Assembly: GCF_900112035.1 (NCBI RefSeq)
Contig: NZ_FOKC01000002.1
Span: 248,001 to 312,000 of the forward strand
Reading direction: 5' to 3'
Length of the DNA stretch: 64,000 nt
DNA from: Nocardioides alpinus
GTDB lineage: Bacteria; Actinomycetota; Actinomycetes; Propionibacteriales; Nocardioidaceae
Position numbers and translations under genes: made by a program. Below are positions 45,558 through 54,700 of this stretch, in pieces. The notes below the pieces were generated by a model. That model worked only from the letters and a program-made list of their open reading frames with translations, made no database searches and had not been told where the DNA came from. Every line of letters begins with the position of its first letter. The first letter of the stretch is position 1.

Positions 45558-46018
45558 GCCCCACAGGCCCCCTCGAGCGGGCCGTCGTCGCCGCCCAGGC
45601 AGAGGAGCCCGAGGACTGGGAGTCGGTGTCCCAGGCGGTGAAGCGCCGCGTGCGCGCGACCGTCATGCCGTCGCGCCCGATCGTCGTCGTCGCAGCTGAC
45701 TCGTCCACCGCGCAGGACGAGCACGGCTCCAGGACGTACGTCGCCTCGCGCGTCGTGCGCGCCGGGCTGCGGGACGCGCTGCGGACCCGCCCGGACCTGA
45801 CGGCCGAGCGGATCGACCTCACGATCGACGACGACGACCGCCTGACCCGGGTCGAGATCGACCTCGTCTGTGCCTACGGCACGGCCCTTCCCGGCGCCGC
45901 CGACGACGCTCGCGGGGTCGTCACCTCCGTCGTGTCCGACCTGCTCGGTGCCGGCACCCGGCCGGTCGTGGACGTCGCGGTGACCGACGTCGTGGTCGGC
46001 GACGCCCGCCTGACCTGA
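45548..46018 (+). CDS. Asp23-like protein coupled to the sigma factor
   Basis: This 156-residue protein has an N-terminal helix and the Asp23-like block SRTYVASRVVRAGLRDALRTRPDLTAERI, then the strand pattern [30 protein letters not shown]. It starts 10 bp before the sigma factor stop, so the two are translationally coupled. No anti-sigma (ZAS) motif is seen. It may be an envelope sensor or partner for the sigma factor, which is inference. Confidence 0.6.
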   Translation: MALSPTGPLERAVVAAQAEEPEDWESVSQAVKRRVRATVMPSRPIVVVAADSSTAQDEHGSRTYVASRVVRAGLRDALRTRPDLTAERIDLTIDDDDRLTRVEIDLVCAYGTALPGAADDARGVVTSVVSDLLGAGTRPVVDVAVTDVVVGDARLT

Positions 46019-46053
46019 CGTCCAGGTCGAACGGACGCACCGCGCGACGTGGG

Positions 46054-46728
46054 TCAGACCCCGGAACGGTAGCGACGCTCGGGGCGCCCGCCCCCGCCGT
46101 ACTGCAGGCGCACCGACGCCGACCCGCGGGCGACGAAGTGCTCGAGGTAGCGACGGGCGGAGACGCGGGAGATGCCGACGGCGTCGGCGCACTCGGCCGC
46201 GGACAGCTCACCCGCCGCGCGCAGGGACTCCTCCACCGAGTCGGCCGTCTCCGGGCTCAGTCCCTTCGGCAGGGCCGCTGCCGCCGCCGGGGCGGCAGCA
46301 CCGAAGACGGCGTCGATGTCCTGCTGCCCCGGAGCTCCCGACCCCGAGAGCGCAAGGTGCGCGGTGCGGAACGACTCGAGGCGGACACGGAGGTCGTCGT
46401 AGTCGAACGGCTTGACGAGGTAGTGCACCGCTCCGCCGGACGCGGCCGCACGCACGGTGTCGGCCTCACGGGCCGCCGTCACCACGAGCACGCCGACGTC
46501 GTCGCCGTCGGCGCGCAGTCGCCGCAGCACCACGATGCCGGTCATGTCAGGCAGGTGCACGTCGAGGAGCACCAGGTCGGGACGCAGCCGGGCGATGTCG
46601 TCGAGGGCGGCCTGGCCGCTGCTGGCCACCCCGACCACGCGGAAGCCGGGGGTGCGCTCGACGAACTGCGTGTGGATGCGGGCGACCATGAAGTCGTCGT
46701 CGACGACGAGCACCGTCACCTCGGTCAT
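46054..46728 (-). CDS. Response regulator, CitB/DcuR family
   Basis: This 224-residue protein has a receiver domain (VLVVDDDFMVARIH with the acidic pair, phosphoaspartate in VLLDVHLPDMTG, threonine in VVTAAREAD, lysine in HYLVKPFDYDDL) and a C-terminal helix-turn-helix (LSAAECADAVGISRVSARRYLEHF) typical of CitB/DpiA/DcuR regulators of di- and tricarboxylate uptake. Its ATG overlaps the sensor kinase stop by 4 bp (ATGA). It likely controls tctCBA, which is divergent from the kinase gene. Confidence 0.92.
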   Translation of the reverse strand: MTEVTVLVVDDDFMVARIHTQFVERTPGFRVVGVASSGQAALDDIARLRPDLVLLDVHLPDMTGIVVLRRLRADGDDVGVLVVTAAREADTVRAAASGGAVHYLVKPFDYDDLRVRLESFRTAHLALSGSGAPGQQDIDAVFGAAAPAAAAALPKGLSPETADSVEESLRAAGELSAAECADAVGISRVSARRYLEHFVARGSASVRLQYGGGGRPERRYRSGV

Positions 46729-48358
46729 CGCGCCTCCGCTCCTTGCTCCACGCCGGACTGCACGCCCTTGAGCACGGCCTCGAACACCGCGCCACCGGTC
46801 TCGCCGGCCCGCACGGTGACACCGCCTCCCCGACGTTCGCAGACGACCTGGACGAGTGCGAGCCCGACACCCCGGCCCTCGACGGTCGACGCCTTGGAGC
46901 TCCAGCCCCGCCGGAAGATCTCGCCGACGCGGTCCGGCGGCACGCCCGGCCCAGTGTCGGCCACACCCAGGCGCACGGTGGCCTCGTCGAGGTGCAGCGT
47001 GACCTCGACGGACGTGCCCCCCACCGACACCGACGCGTCCACGGCGTTGTCGACGAGGTTGCCCAGGACGGTGCCGACGTCGGTCGACGACTCGGGGTCG
47101 AGCCGGGGCAGGTCGCTGTCCCCGCTCAGGCGCAGGTCCACGCCGCGCTCGGCAGCCAGGCTGGTCTTCGCGATGAGCAGCGCCGCGACGGCGGGGTCCT
47201 CGACGTGGGCGGTCACCGCATCGGAGATCTCGGCCCGCCGCCGGCTCAGCGTGCCGATGAGCCGCGACACCTCGTCGTACTCCCCCAGCTGCACGAGGCC
47301 CGAGATGGTGTGCAGCTGGTTGTGGAACTCGTGGGTCTGCGCGCGCAGGGTGTTGGTGATCGACTGGCGTGCGCTGAGCTCGCTCTGGAGTGCCAGCAGC
47401 TCGGTGCGGTCACGCAGCGTGGTGACCGACGCGACCCGGCGGCCGCGCTCGAGCACCGGGTTGCGGTTGACGACCAGGACCCGGTCGCCGAGGACGACCA
47501 CGTGGTCGCGGATCTCGGCGTCGTCGGTCAGCAGGCCGCGGATGGCGGGGTCGAGGTCGAGGTCGTCGACCCGTCGGCCCTCGACGTCGCCGTCGAGGCC
47601 GATCAGCTCGCGTGCGCTGTCGCTGAGCACCGTGATCGTGCCGTCGTCCGCCACCGCGAACACACACCCTCACGGATCGAGTGCAGAAGCGCCTCGCGCT
47701 GGTCGGCGAGGGCGGCGATGGCGGCGGGCTCGAGGCCGCGCGTACGACGTCGGATCAGGCGCGAGAGCAGGAAGGAGCCCGCCACCCCGAGACCGAGACC
47801 GAGCCCCGCGAAGGTGAGCAGGTCCGGCAGCACGCTGCGCGCGCGCTCGCTCCAGGTCGGGTACTCCTCGGCCACCATCGCGATCCCGACGAGATTGCCG
47901 CCGTCGTCGATGATCGGCACCTGGGCCGCGATGGAGGCGGTGCCGAAGTCGTCGACGTCACCGGTCCAGGTGCGCAGCTGCTGGACCGTGCTGTCGTCGA
48001 GGTCGATGCGTCGCTCGCGGCCGCCGAAGTCGCTGCTCACCAGCACCACCCCGTCGGGGTCGGTGAGGTAGACACCGCTGGCCTGCACGTTGGTGCGCAC
48101 CTGCTGGGTGTACGACGTCAGCGACGCCCGCCGGTCCGCGACCTCGCCCTCGAGGTAGGGGTCGCGCACCGCGGCGATGTTGGCCATCGACTCCGCGGCC
48201 GCCCGCAGCCGCGCGCCGCGGGTGTCACGGAAGTCGGCGTCGCTCTGCTGCACCGACACCATGCTGGCCGCGGCGACCACCGCAAGCAGCACGGTGAGCT
48301 GGAGCACCAGGAACTGGCCGGCCAGCGTCGCCGGCCACCAGCGCGAGCGTGACCACAA
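46725..48358 (-). pseudogene. CitA/DcuS-type sensor histidine kinase, frameshifted
   Basis: The locus encodes a kinase that senses di- or tricarboxylates. The 5' part (about 47667-48358) encodes an N-terminal helix (LAGQFLVLQLTVLLAVVAA), an extracytoplasmic sensor domain, a second helix (FAGLGLGLGVAGSFLLSRLI) and a linker ending LADQREALLHSIREGV. The 3' part (46725-47663) encodes FAVADDGTITVLSDSARELI (PAS), the phosphoacceptor HEFHNQLHTISGL, and a HATPase with NAVDASVSVGG. The two parts are in different frames. Removing one GT from the (GT)4 tract at 47661-47668 would restore a full kinase, so this is a 2-base insertion, slippage or a sequence error. The best start is TTG at 48356-48358 after GGAGG. 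Confidence 0.85.
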
Positions 48359-48424
48359 GTTCCACAACCTCCATTGCTTACCCAAGCGTGACGAGCACCA
48401 CACGAAGTCTCCACCATCGTCGGA

Positions 48425-48453
48425 GTCGCTCCCCCAGAACCCGAGGGAGCGAC
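48425..48453 (+). promoter_or_regulatory. Perfect 9-bp inverted repeat in the tctC leader
   Basis: GTCGCTCCC (48425-48433) and GGGAGCGAC (48445-48453) form a perfect inverted repeat with an 11-base loop. It ends 22 bp before the tctC start and just before the ribosome site AGAGGAG (about 48464-48470). It could be an operator or a leader hairpin. A terminator is unlikely, as no T run follows. Confidence 0.5.
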
Positions 48454-48475
48454 GCCCGACAGAAGAGGAGACCAC

Positions 48476-49471
48476 ATGATGCGCCCACGCACGAGGCGGT
48501 CCGTCGCCGTGGCGCTGTCGCTCGGCGCGACCCTGCTGCTGGCCACCGGCTGCGGGGTCACCCGCGGTGACCAGAGCAGCGACATGACGATGCTGATCCC
48601 CAACAGCCCGGGCGGCGGCTACGACCAGACCGGTCGGGCAGCGGTCGCGGTGATGGAGAACGGCGACATCACGGGTGGCTCCTTCGAGGTGACCAACGTG
48701 ATCGGCGCCGGGGGCTCGGTCGCGATGACCCGGCTGATGAACGCCGAGGGCGACGAGCGCACCATGATGACCGCCGGTCTCGGCGTCGTCGGCTCGCTCT
48801 ACTCCTTCGGCGCCCCCTACAAGCTCGACGACGCCACGCCGCTCGCGCAGCTCATCGAGGACCAGGAGGGCGTGCTGGTCCCGGCCGACTCGCCCTTCGA
48901 GACCATCGACGACCTGGTGAAGGCGTGGCAGGACGACCCGGCCTCGATCGTCGTCGGCGGCGGCTCCTCCCCCGGTGGCCCCGACCACCTGTTCCCCATG
49001 CAGCTCGCGACCGCGGTCGACATCGACGCGCGCGACGTGACGTACGTGCCCTACGACGGCGGCGGGCCGCTCACCAGCGCCCTGCTCGGCAACAAGATCG
49101 ACGTCGGCTTCTCCGGCGTGGGCGAGTTCGAGGGCCAGCTCAAGACCGGCGACCTGCGCCTGCTCGCGGTCTCCGGCGAGGAGCGGCTCACGGGTGACGG
49201 TGTCAGCGAGGCACCCACGCTCGTCGAGTCCGACATCGACCTGGTCTTCACCAACTGGCGCGGCGTCTTCGCGCCTCCGGGCATCAGCGAGGAGCGGCGC
49301 GACGAGCTGATCGCGATGCTCGAGGAGATGCACGAGACCCCCGAGTGGCAACAGGCCCTCGAGGACAACGGCTGGATCGACGAGTTCAAGACCGGCGACG
49401 ACTTCTCCCAGTTCCTCAAGGAGCAGGACGAGCGCGTCGCCACCACCCTCGAGGAGCTGGACCTGCTGTGA
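48476..49471 (+). CDS. Tripartite tricarboxylate transporter substrate-binding protein TctC-like (lipoprotein)
   Basis: This 331-residue protein is a TctC/Bug-family solute-binding protein. It has an arginine-rich start, a hydrophobic signal and a lipobox LLATGC (Cys about 26). The mature part has LIPNSPGGGYDQTGRA and YDGGGPLTSALLGNKIDVGFSG, both typical of the family. It should capture a carboxylic acid outside the membrane for TctAB. The upstream two-component system suggests citrate or another tricarboxylate, which is inference. Two adjacent ATGs follow AGAGGAG; the first is used here. Its stop overlaps the tctB start (GTGA). Confidence 0.9.
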   Translation: MMRPRTRRSVAVALSLGATLLLATGCGVTRGDQSSDMTMLIPNSPGGGYDQTGRAAVAVMENGDITGGSFEVTNVIGAGGSVAMTRLMNAEGDERTMMTAGLGVVGSLYSFGAPYKLDDATPLAQLIEDQEGVLVPADSPFETIDDLVKAWQDDPASIVVGGGSSPGGPDHLFPMQLATAVDIDARDVTYVPYDGGGPLTSALLGNKIDVGFSGVGEFEGQLKTGDLRLLAVSGEERLTGDGVSEAPTLVESDIDLVFTNWRGVFAPPGISEERRDELIAMLEEMHETPEWQQALEDNGWIDEFKTGDDFSQFLKEQDERVATTLEELDLL

Positions 49472-50013
49472 GCACACCACTCGACACCACCCCTGACCCG
49501 AGCACGGACGCGCCGCCCACGGCGCCGCCGGCCCCTGAGCGGGACCTGGCCCAGCTCGGCCTGGCCGCGGCGCTCGTCGTCGTCGGCGCCTACACCTTCT
49601 ACGAGGCCACGACCCTGCGGATCGGCTTCGGCGACCCCGTCGGCCCGCGCCTGTTCCCCTACGCCATCGGCGCGGTGACGGTGGTCCTCGGGCTGCTGCT
49701 CGTGCTGGCCACCTTCCGCGGCGACGTGCCGCAGGCCGAGGGCGGCGAGGACGTCGACCTGCGCCAGCCCGCGGACTGGGTGACCGTCCTCAAGCTGGTC
49801 GGCGTGCTGCTCTTCACCGCGCTGACCGTCTCGTTCCTCGGCTGGGCCGTGAGCGGCGCCGTCCTCTTCGTCGGCTCGGCCTGGGCCCTCGGCAGCCGCA
49901 CGCTGGTGCGTGACGTCCTCGTCGGCATCGTGATGTCGGTGAGCAGCTGGTACTTCTTCCACGAGGTGCTGGGCGTCATCCTCCCCGCCGGGATCCTGGA
50001 CGGGGTGCTCTGA
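49468..50013 (+). CDS. Tripartite tricarboxylate transporter small membrane subunit TctB-like
   Basis: This 181-residue protein has a disordered Pro/Thr-rich N-terminus of about 25 residues and then four hydrophobic helices ([39 protein letters not shown], and two near the C-terminus). It is the small, poorly conserved TctB subunit by position and topology. The start GTG overlaps the tctC stop, and its stop overlaps the tctA ATG, so the three transporter genes are coupled. Confidence 0.85.
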   Translation: MSTPLDTTPDPSTDAPPTAPPAPERDLAQLGLAAALVVVGAYTFYEATTLRIGFGDPVGPRLFPYAIGAVTVVLGLLLVLATFRGDVPQAEGGEDVDLRQPADWVTVLKLVGVLLFTALTVSFLGWAVSGAVLFVGSAWALGSRTLVRDVLVGIVMSVSSWYFFHEVLGVILPAGILDGVL

Positions 50014-51563
50014 TGGACAACCTCGGACTGCTCATGGACGGATTCGGATCCGTCCTCACCCCGCAGAACCTCCTCTTCGCCGCGATCGGCGTGCTGCTCG
50101 GCACGTTCGTCGGCGTGCTGCCCGGCATCGGCCCCGCGATGGCGGTCGCCCTGCTGCTGCCCGTGACCTACGGCATGGACCCGATCCCGGCGTTCATCAT
50201 GTTCGCCGGCATCTACTACGGCGGGATGTACGGCGGCTCGACCACCGCGATCCTGCTCAACACCCCCGGCGAGTCGGCCTCGGTGATGACCGCGCTCGAG
50301 GGCAACCTGATGGCCAAGGCCGGACGGGCCTCCCAGGCCCTCGCCACCGCCGCGATCGGGTCCTTCATCGCCGGCACCATCGGCACCCTGCTGGTCGTGT
50401 TCTTCGCGCCGGCGCTGGCGTCGGTGGCCAACGAGATCGGCGCTCCGTCCTACTTCGCGCTCATGGTCCTCACCATGGTGATGGTCACGAGCGTGCTCGG
50501 CGGATCGTGGCTGCGCGGCTTCATCGCTCTGTTCATCGGACTGACCATCGGTCTCGTCGGGCTCGACCTCAACACCGGCCAGCCGCGGCTGAGCTTCGAC
50601 CAGCCGCTGCTCGCCGACCGGATCGACGTGGTCGTGGTCGCGGTGGCCATCTTCGCCCTGGGCGAGGCCTTCTGGGTCGCCGCGCACCTGCGGCGCAGCC
50701 CCCTGCAGATCATCCCGGTCGGCCAGCCCTGGCTGAGCGGCACGGACCTCAAGCGCTCGTGGGGGCCCTGGCTGCGCGGGACGGCGTACGGCTTCCCGTT
50801 CGGCGCCCTGCCGGCCGGTGGCGCGGAGATCCCGACGTTCCTCTCCTACGTCACCGAGAAGAAGCTCGCCGGTCGTCGCGGCCAGGACGAGTTCGGACGC
50901 GGTGCCATCGAGGGTGTCGCCGGCCCGGAGGCGGCCAACAACGCGTCCGCCGCCGGCACCTTCGTGCCGCTGCTCGCCCTCGGCCTGCCGGTGACCGCGA
51001 CGTCCGCGGTGATGCTCGCCGCGCTCCAGGGGTACGGCATCGAGCCCGGCCCCAGCCTGATGACCGACCAGCCCGAGCTGGTGTGGGCGCTGCTGGCCAG
51101 CCTGCTCGTCGGCAACGCGCTGCTGCTGGTGCTGAACCTGCCGCTCGCCCCGGCCTGGGCCAAGCTGCTGCGCATCCCCCGGCCGCAGCTCTACGCAGGG
51201 ATCCTGTTCTTCTCCGCGCTGGGCGCCTACGCCACCAACCTGCAGTCCTTCGACCTGTTCCTGCTGCTCGTGCTCGGCCTGCTCGGGCTGGCGATGCGGC
51301 GCTTCGCACTGCCGGTGCTGCCTCTCATCCTCGGCGTGATCCTCGGACCGCTGATGGAGTCCAAGCTCCGCGAGGCGATGGCGATCTCCGGCGGGGACGT
51401 CTCGGCGCTGTGGAGCGAGCCGCTCGCCGTGGTGATCTACGTGATCGTCGCGCTGGTGGTCATCACCCCGATCGTGGTCCGCTCGGTGCGGCCCGCACCC
51501 GCAGCGGTCGCACAGGACCTGGACGCATCCGGCACATCCGAGGAAGAGGAGAAGGTGCGATGA
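50013..51563 (+). CDS. Tripartite tricarboxylate transporter large membrane subunit TctA-like
   Basis: This 516-residue protein has about 12 membrane helices and the TctA hallmarks [20 protein letters not shown] near the N-terminus, [37 protein letters not shown] and [16 protein letters not shown]. It is the pore-forming subunit of the carboxylate importer. Its C-terminal tail is acidic. The stop overlaps the following universal stress gene (ATGA). Confidence 0.95.
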   Translation: MDNLGLLMDGFGSVLTPQNLLFAAIGVLLGTFVGVLPGIGPAMAVALLLPVTYGMDPIPAFIMFAGIYYGGMYGGSTTAILLNTPGESASVMTALEGNLMAKAGRASQALATAAIGSFIAGTIGTLLVVFFAPALASVANEIGAPSYFALMVLTMVMVTSVLGGSWLRGFIALFIGLTIGLVGLDLNTGQPRLSFDQPLLADRIDVVVVAVAIFALGEAFWVAAHLRRSPLQIIPVGQPWLSGTDLKRSWGPWLRGTAYGFPFGALPAGGAEIPTFLSYVTEKKLAGRRGQDEFGRGAIEGVAGPEAANNASAAGTFVPLLALGLPVTATSAVMLAALQGYGIEPGPSLMTDQPELVWALLASLLVGNALLLVLNLPLAPAWAKLLRIPRPQLYAGILFFSALGAYATNLQSFDLFLLLVLGLLGLAMRRFALPVLPLILGVILGPLMESKLREAMAISGGDVSALWSEPLAVVIYVIVALVVITPIVVRSVRPAPAAVAQDLDASGTSEEEEKVR

Positions 51564-51967
51564 GTGACGCAGCAAGCGTGATCGTGGTGGGCTGGACGCC
51601 CGACGAGTTCGGCGAGGCTGCGCTGGCGCGCGGGGTCGAGGAGGCGCAGCTGCGCGGGGGCCGGGTCGTGGTGGTCAACGCCACCCGCGGCGACGCCCTC
51701 GTGGACGAGCGCTACGCCGACGAGGACCAGCTGGCCCGGCTGGCGACCGAGCTCGGCGGAGCCGGCGTCGAGGTCGACGTACGACGCTCGATGGGCGCCG
51801 ACGTCGGCGACCAGGTGCTCGCCGTCGCGGCCGAGGTGGCCGGTGACCTCATCGTCATCGGGCTGCGCAAGCGCTCCCCGGTCGGCAAGCTGCTGATGGG
51901 CAGCGTCGCACAGCGGATCCTGCTCGGCGCCGACTGCGCCGTGCTGGCCGTGAAGCCTCAGGGGTAG
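51560..51967 (+). CDS. Universal stress protein (UspA domain)
   Basis: This 135-residue single-domain UspA protein has [19 protein letters not shown] at the start and the ATP-binding-type [20 protein letters not shown] near the C-terminus, then CAVLAVKP. It is translationally coupled to tctA by a 4-bp overlap. Its position in the operon suggests a regulatory or stress role for the transporter. It ends tail-to-tail with the hydrolase gene, overlapping by 10 bp. Confidence 0.9.
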   Translation: MSDAASVIVVGWTPDEFGEAALARGVEEAQLRGGRVVVVNATRGDALVDERYADEDQLARLATELGGAGVEVDVRRSMGADVGDQVLAVAAEVAGDLIVIGLRKRSPVGKLLMGSVAQRILLGADCAVLAVKPQG

Positions 51968-53622
51968 CGGGCGAGCTCCTGGCGCAGCCGCTCGGTGATC
52001 TCCTGGCTCCATCCCTCGGGCTGGAGCACGTTGACCCAGGCGGCTGCGTGCTCCCCCGAGAAGTTGTGCCCGTGGGCCGGCTGGGTCGAGAACGCGCCGG
52101 CGAGGTCGGCGGAGACCTGGAGGAACGTGACGAACGGGATCCAGTGCATCTCGCCCGGCACGTCGTCGCCGCGCCTCTCCTCGAGCCAGTCCGGCCGGGT
52201 CAGCACCAGGTCGGAGGTCCACCAGGTGACGGGGTCGGAGGCGTGCTGCAGGTAGAGCACGCGGCTCCCCTCCCACGGCTGGTCCTCCGGCTGGGGGCGC
52301 TCGGCACTCGTGGTGAAGCGGATGATCCGACCGTCACGGTAGATCGGCTCGATCTCGCGCGAACCGGGGTCACGGCCCTCGACGAAGCTGCGGTAGAGCG
52401 GGTTGAAGTGGGGCGGGCCCACCAGGAGGGCACCGGACGTCCGGTTGTTGAAGTCGAACTCGCCGCTGAAGGCCTCCTCGGCCCCGAACGAGCCGACGCT
52501 CTCGCCGAAGACGTAGAGCTCGGGCCGGTCGTCGCGCGGCAGGACGGACCAGCGCTCGTAGACCGCGTCGAACAGCGCTCGACCGGCCTCACGCGCGCGG
52601 GCCGCGTCGACCAGGAACGACAGCCACGAGGCGAGGTGTGAGTACTGCATGCCGACGATCGCGGAGTCCCCGCCCGTGACGTACTCGAAGCCGTTGACCG
52701 AGCTGGGCTCGACCCAGCCGGTGCCGGTGGTGGTGACCACCAGGAGGTACTCGCGGTCGAACCCGCCTGCGCGCTCGAGGTCGTCCACGGCGAGCGCCGC
52801 CCGCGCCTCCGCGTCCTCGGCGTTGCCCAGGCCGGCGTAGGCGCGGATCGGCTCGATCGCGGGCCGCCCGGTGAGGTCGGCGATGTCCTCGGCAGTGGGC
52901 CCACGGCCGAGGAAGGCACGTCCCTCACGTCCGAGTGACTCCCACTCGATGAGGGACGCGTCGCTGCCCGAGCGCAGCTCGGTGGTGGGCTTGACCGCCC
53001 CGGGCGGGGTCTCGAGGTCGCGGACGGCGAAGGTGGCGTCGAGCGTGCGGAGCGCGGCGTCGGCGGCCACCCCGCTGATCAGGCTCCAGGAGACGAGTCC
53101 CACCACCATGACCCCGAGGACGCGGGCCACGGACGGCTTGAGCAAGCGTTCGAGGGTGCGGACCAACCGGTGGAACAGCCACCGGATCCCGCGGGCCAGG
53201 GCGAGCAGCAGGGCAGCCACCAGCAGGGTGACCGGCGGCGTCAGCAGGACGTACGACACCGGGGTCGCCGCTGTCTCGGCGAGGTCGTGTGCCTCCTCCT
53301 GCCAGCGGACGCCGAGGACGACGCTCACGAGGACCACGGCGGTGCCTCCGAGCAGGAGGCTCCACACCGCCCACGCCGGCCAGGGCTCGCGCTCACGGTC
53401 ACGCAGGCCTCGCCAGCACCACGCGAGGAACAGGCCGAACGCATAGCCGCAGACGGCGGCCACCCCGCTCACGACGCCCTGGAACACGGGCGGTCGCGGG
53501 AGCAGCGACGGGGTCAGCGAGAGGCAGATGAACAGCACCGCCCAGGCCACGCCGGCCGGCCGCAGACGCAGACGGCTCGCCAGCTCGCCCACCCGGTCCA
53601 CCCACCCGGGAGACTCAGCCAC
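51958..53622 (-). CDS. Membrane-anchored alpha/beta-hydrolase (DUF2319-type)
   Basis: This 554-residue protein has four or five N-terminal hydrophobic segments (about 20-160, for example VAWAVLFICLSLTPSLL and AVWSLLLGGTAVVLVSVVLG), then a large soluble domain. The latter shows the nucleophile elbow GESVGSFG and a segment REYLLVVTTTGTGWVEP, which match the alpha/beta-hydrolase N-terminal plus catalytic domain pair of actinobacteria. A lipid or ester substrate is possible but not known. The start GTG (53620-53622) was taken because GGAGG precedes it. Confidence 0.8.
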   Translation of the reverse strand: MAESPGWVDRVGELASRLRLRPAGVAWAVLFICLSLTPSLLPRPPVFQGVVSGVAAVCGYAFGLFLAWCWRGLRDREREPWPAWAVWSLLLGGTAVVLVSVVLGVRWQEEAHDLAETAATPVSYVLLTPPVTLLVAALLLALARGIRWLFHRLVRTLERLLKPSVARVLGVMVVGLVSWSLISGVAADAALRTLDATFAVRDLETPPGAVKPTTELRSGSDASLIEWESLGREGRAFLGRGPTAEDIADLTGRPAIEPIRAYAGLGNAEDAEARAALAVDDLERAGGFDREYLLVVTTTGTGWVEPSSVNGFEYVTGGDSAIVGMQYSHLASWLSFLVDAARAREAGRALFDAVYERWSVLPRDDRPELYVFGESVGSFGAEEAFSGEFDFNNRTSGALLVGPPHFNPLYRSFVEGRDPGSREIEPIYRDGRIIRFTTSAERPQPEDQPWEGSRVLYLQHASDPVTWWTSDLVLTRPDWLEERRGDDVPGEMHWIPFVTFLQVSADLAGAFSTQPAHGHNFSGEHAAAWVNVLQPEGWSQEITERLRQELARYP

Positions 53623-53788
53623 CAGCCCACCTCCGTCAACGATCGTCGCTGGAAAGTAGAGCACGTCGCCGGGGTGCCGCTCACCCGAATCCGGTGGGCG
53701 GTCCGGACCGCCCGATCGCCCGAAAGGGGGGAGGGCACCGGGCCACCCGCTCACCAGACTCGGTGCACCCGCGGGAAAGGACACCGGC

Positions 53789-54682
53789 ATGCACACCACG
53801 ACGGAATCGAGGCGCCACCGCTCCCCTGCCGACCGGGTCGGGTGGACGGTGCGGCTCGCGGCCGGGCTGCTGCTCGCCGGGCTGCTCACGGCGTGCGGAG
53901 GGGACTCAGACGATGGCGAGGGCGCCACGTCGTCGCCCTCGACCTCGCCGACGTCCTCCACCTCGTCGGCCGAGGTCGCTGCCGCCGACCTCGACGCCGC
54001 CGCGCTCGACGCGACGTCGTACGCCTCCACGTCCGTCGAGGGGCACGACCTGGTGCCGGGGTCGTCCGTCGAGGTGACCTTCGACGGCGACACGATGTCG
54101 GCCTACGCCGGGTGCAACACCCTGTTCGGTCCCTTCGAGGTGGACGGCAGCATGCTCGCATGGAGCGGCCCGCCCGCAGCCACGATGATGATGTGCGAGC
54201 CGGAGCTGATGGACCAGGACCAGTGGCTCAGCGACCTGCTCACCACGGGCGTCACCGCCACGCAGGCCGACGGCGCCCTCACGTGGGAGGCGGACGGGGT
54301 CGTCATCGAGCTGGCGAGCGCGCCCTCGGAGGACCTCGACAGCCTCCTCGGGGCGACGTGGACCGTCCTCGGCACGGTGTCCGACGGCGCCGTCTCGCGG
54401 CTCCCGGTCGACACCCGGCGCCCGCGCCTCGACGTGGCGGCGGACGGCCTCTCCCGGGTCTTCACAGGCTGCCGAAGCGGGCGGACCACGGTGCGCGTCG
54501 ACGGCGCGAGCCTGGCGTTCGCCAACACGTCCGTGCAGCAGGGGCGGTGCACCGGCGCCGCCGGCAAGACCGAGCGTGAGGTGCTGGCGCTGCTCGACGG
54601 CACGGCCGACAACGTCGAGCTCCACGACAGCCTCCTGGTCGTGACCAAGGGCGGCCGCGGGCTCTTCTTCCAGGTGCGCTGA
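53789..54682 (+). CDS. META-domain lipoprotein (HslJ-like, two domains)
   Basis: This 297-residue protein has a signal sequence with lipobox LLTAC (Cys about 36), then a Ser/Thr/Asp linker and two META (DUF306/HslJ-like) repeats. Each contains the N-terminal AGCNT- or TGCRS-type motif (YAGCNTLFGPFEVDGSML, then FTGCRSGRTTVRVDG) and a terminal CEPELMDQDQW or CTGAAGKTEREVL part. The ATG at 53789 follows GAAAGGA. A cell-surface stress or resistance role is a family guess. Confidence 0.85.
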   Translation: MHTTTESRRHRSPADRVGWTVRLAAGLLLAGLLTACGGDSDDGEGATSSPSTSPTSSTSSAEVAAADLDAAALDATSYASTSVEGHDLVPGSSVEVTFDGDTMSAYAGCNTLFGPFEVDGSMLAWSGPPAATMMMCEPELMDQDQWLSDLLTTGVTATQADGALTWEADGVVIELASAPSEDLDSLLGATWTVLGTVSDGAVSRLPVDTRRPRLDVAADGLSRVFTGCRSGRTTVRVDGASLAFANTSVQQGRCTGAAGKTEREVLALLDGTADNVELHDSLLVVTKGGRGLFFQVR

Positions 54683-54700
54683 GCCGCTTCCGGTCCGGCC

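Noticed and set aside
47603..49480. A 625-codon single minus-strand frame running through the sensor kinase into the tctC region
   Set aside because: The part upstream of about 48358 is antisense to tctC. Only the part below it encodes the kinase sensor domain.
52048..54579. Long plus-strand frames across the membrane hydrolase gene
   Set aside because: They are shadows; the minus strand has the transmembrane pattern and GESVG motif.
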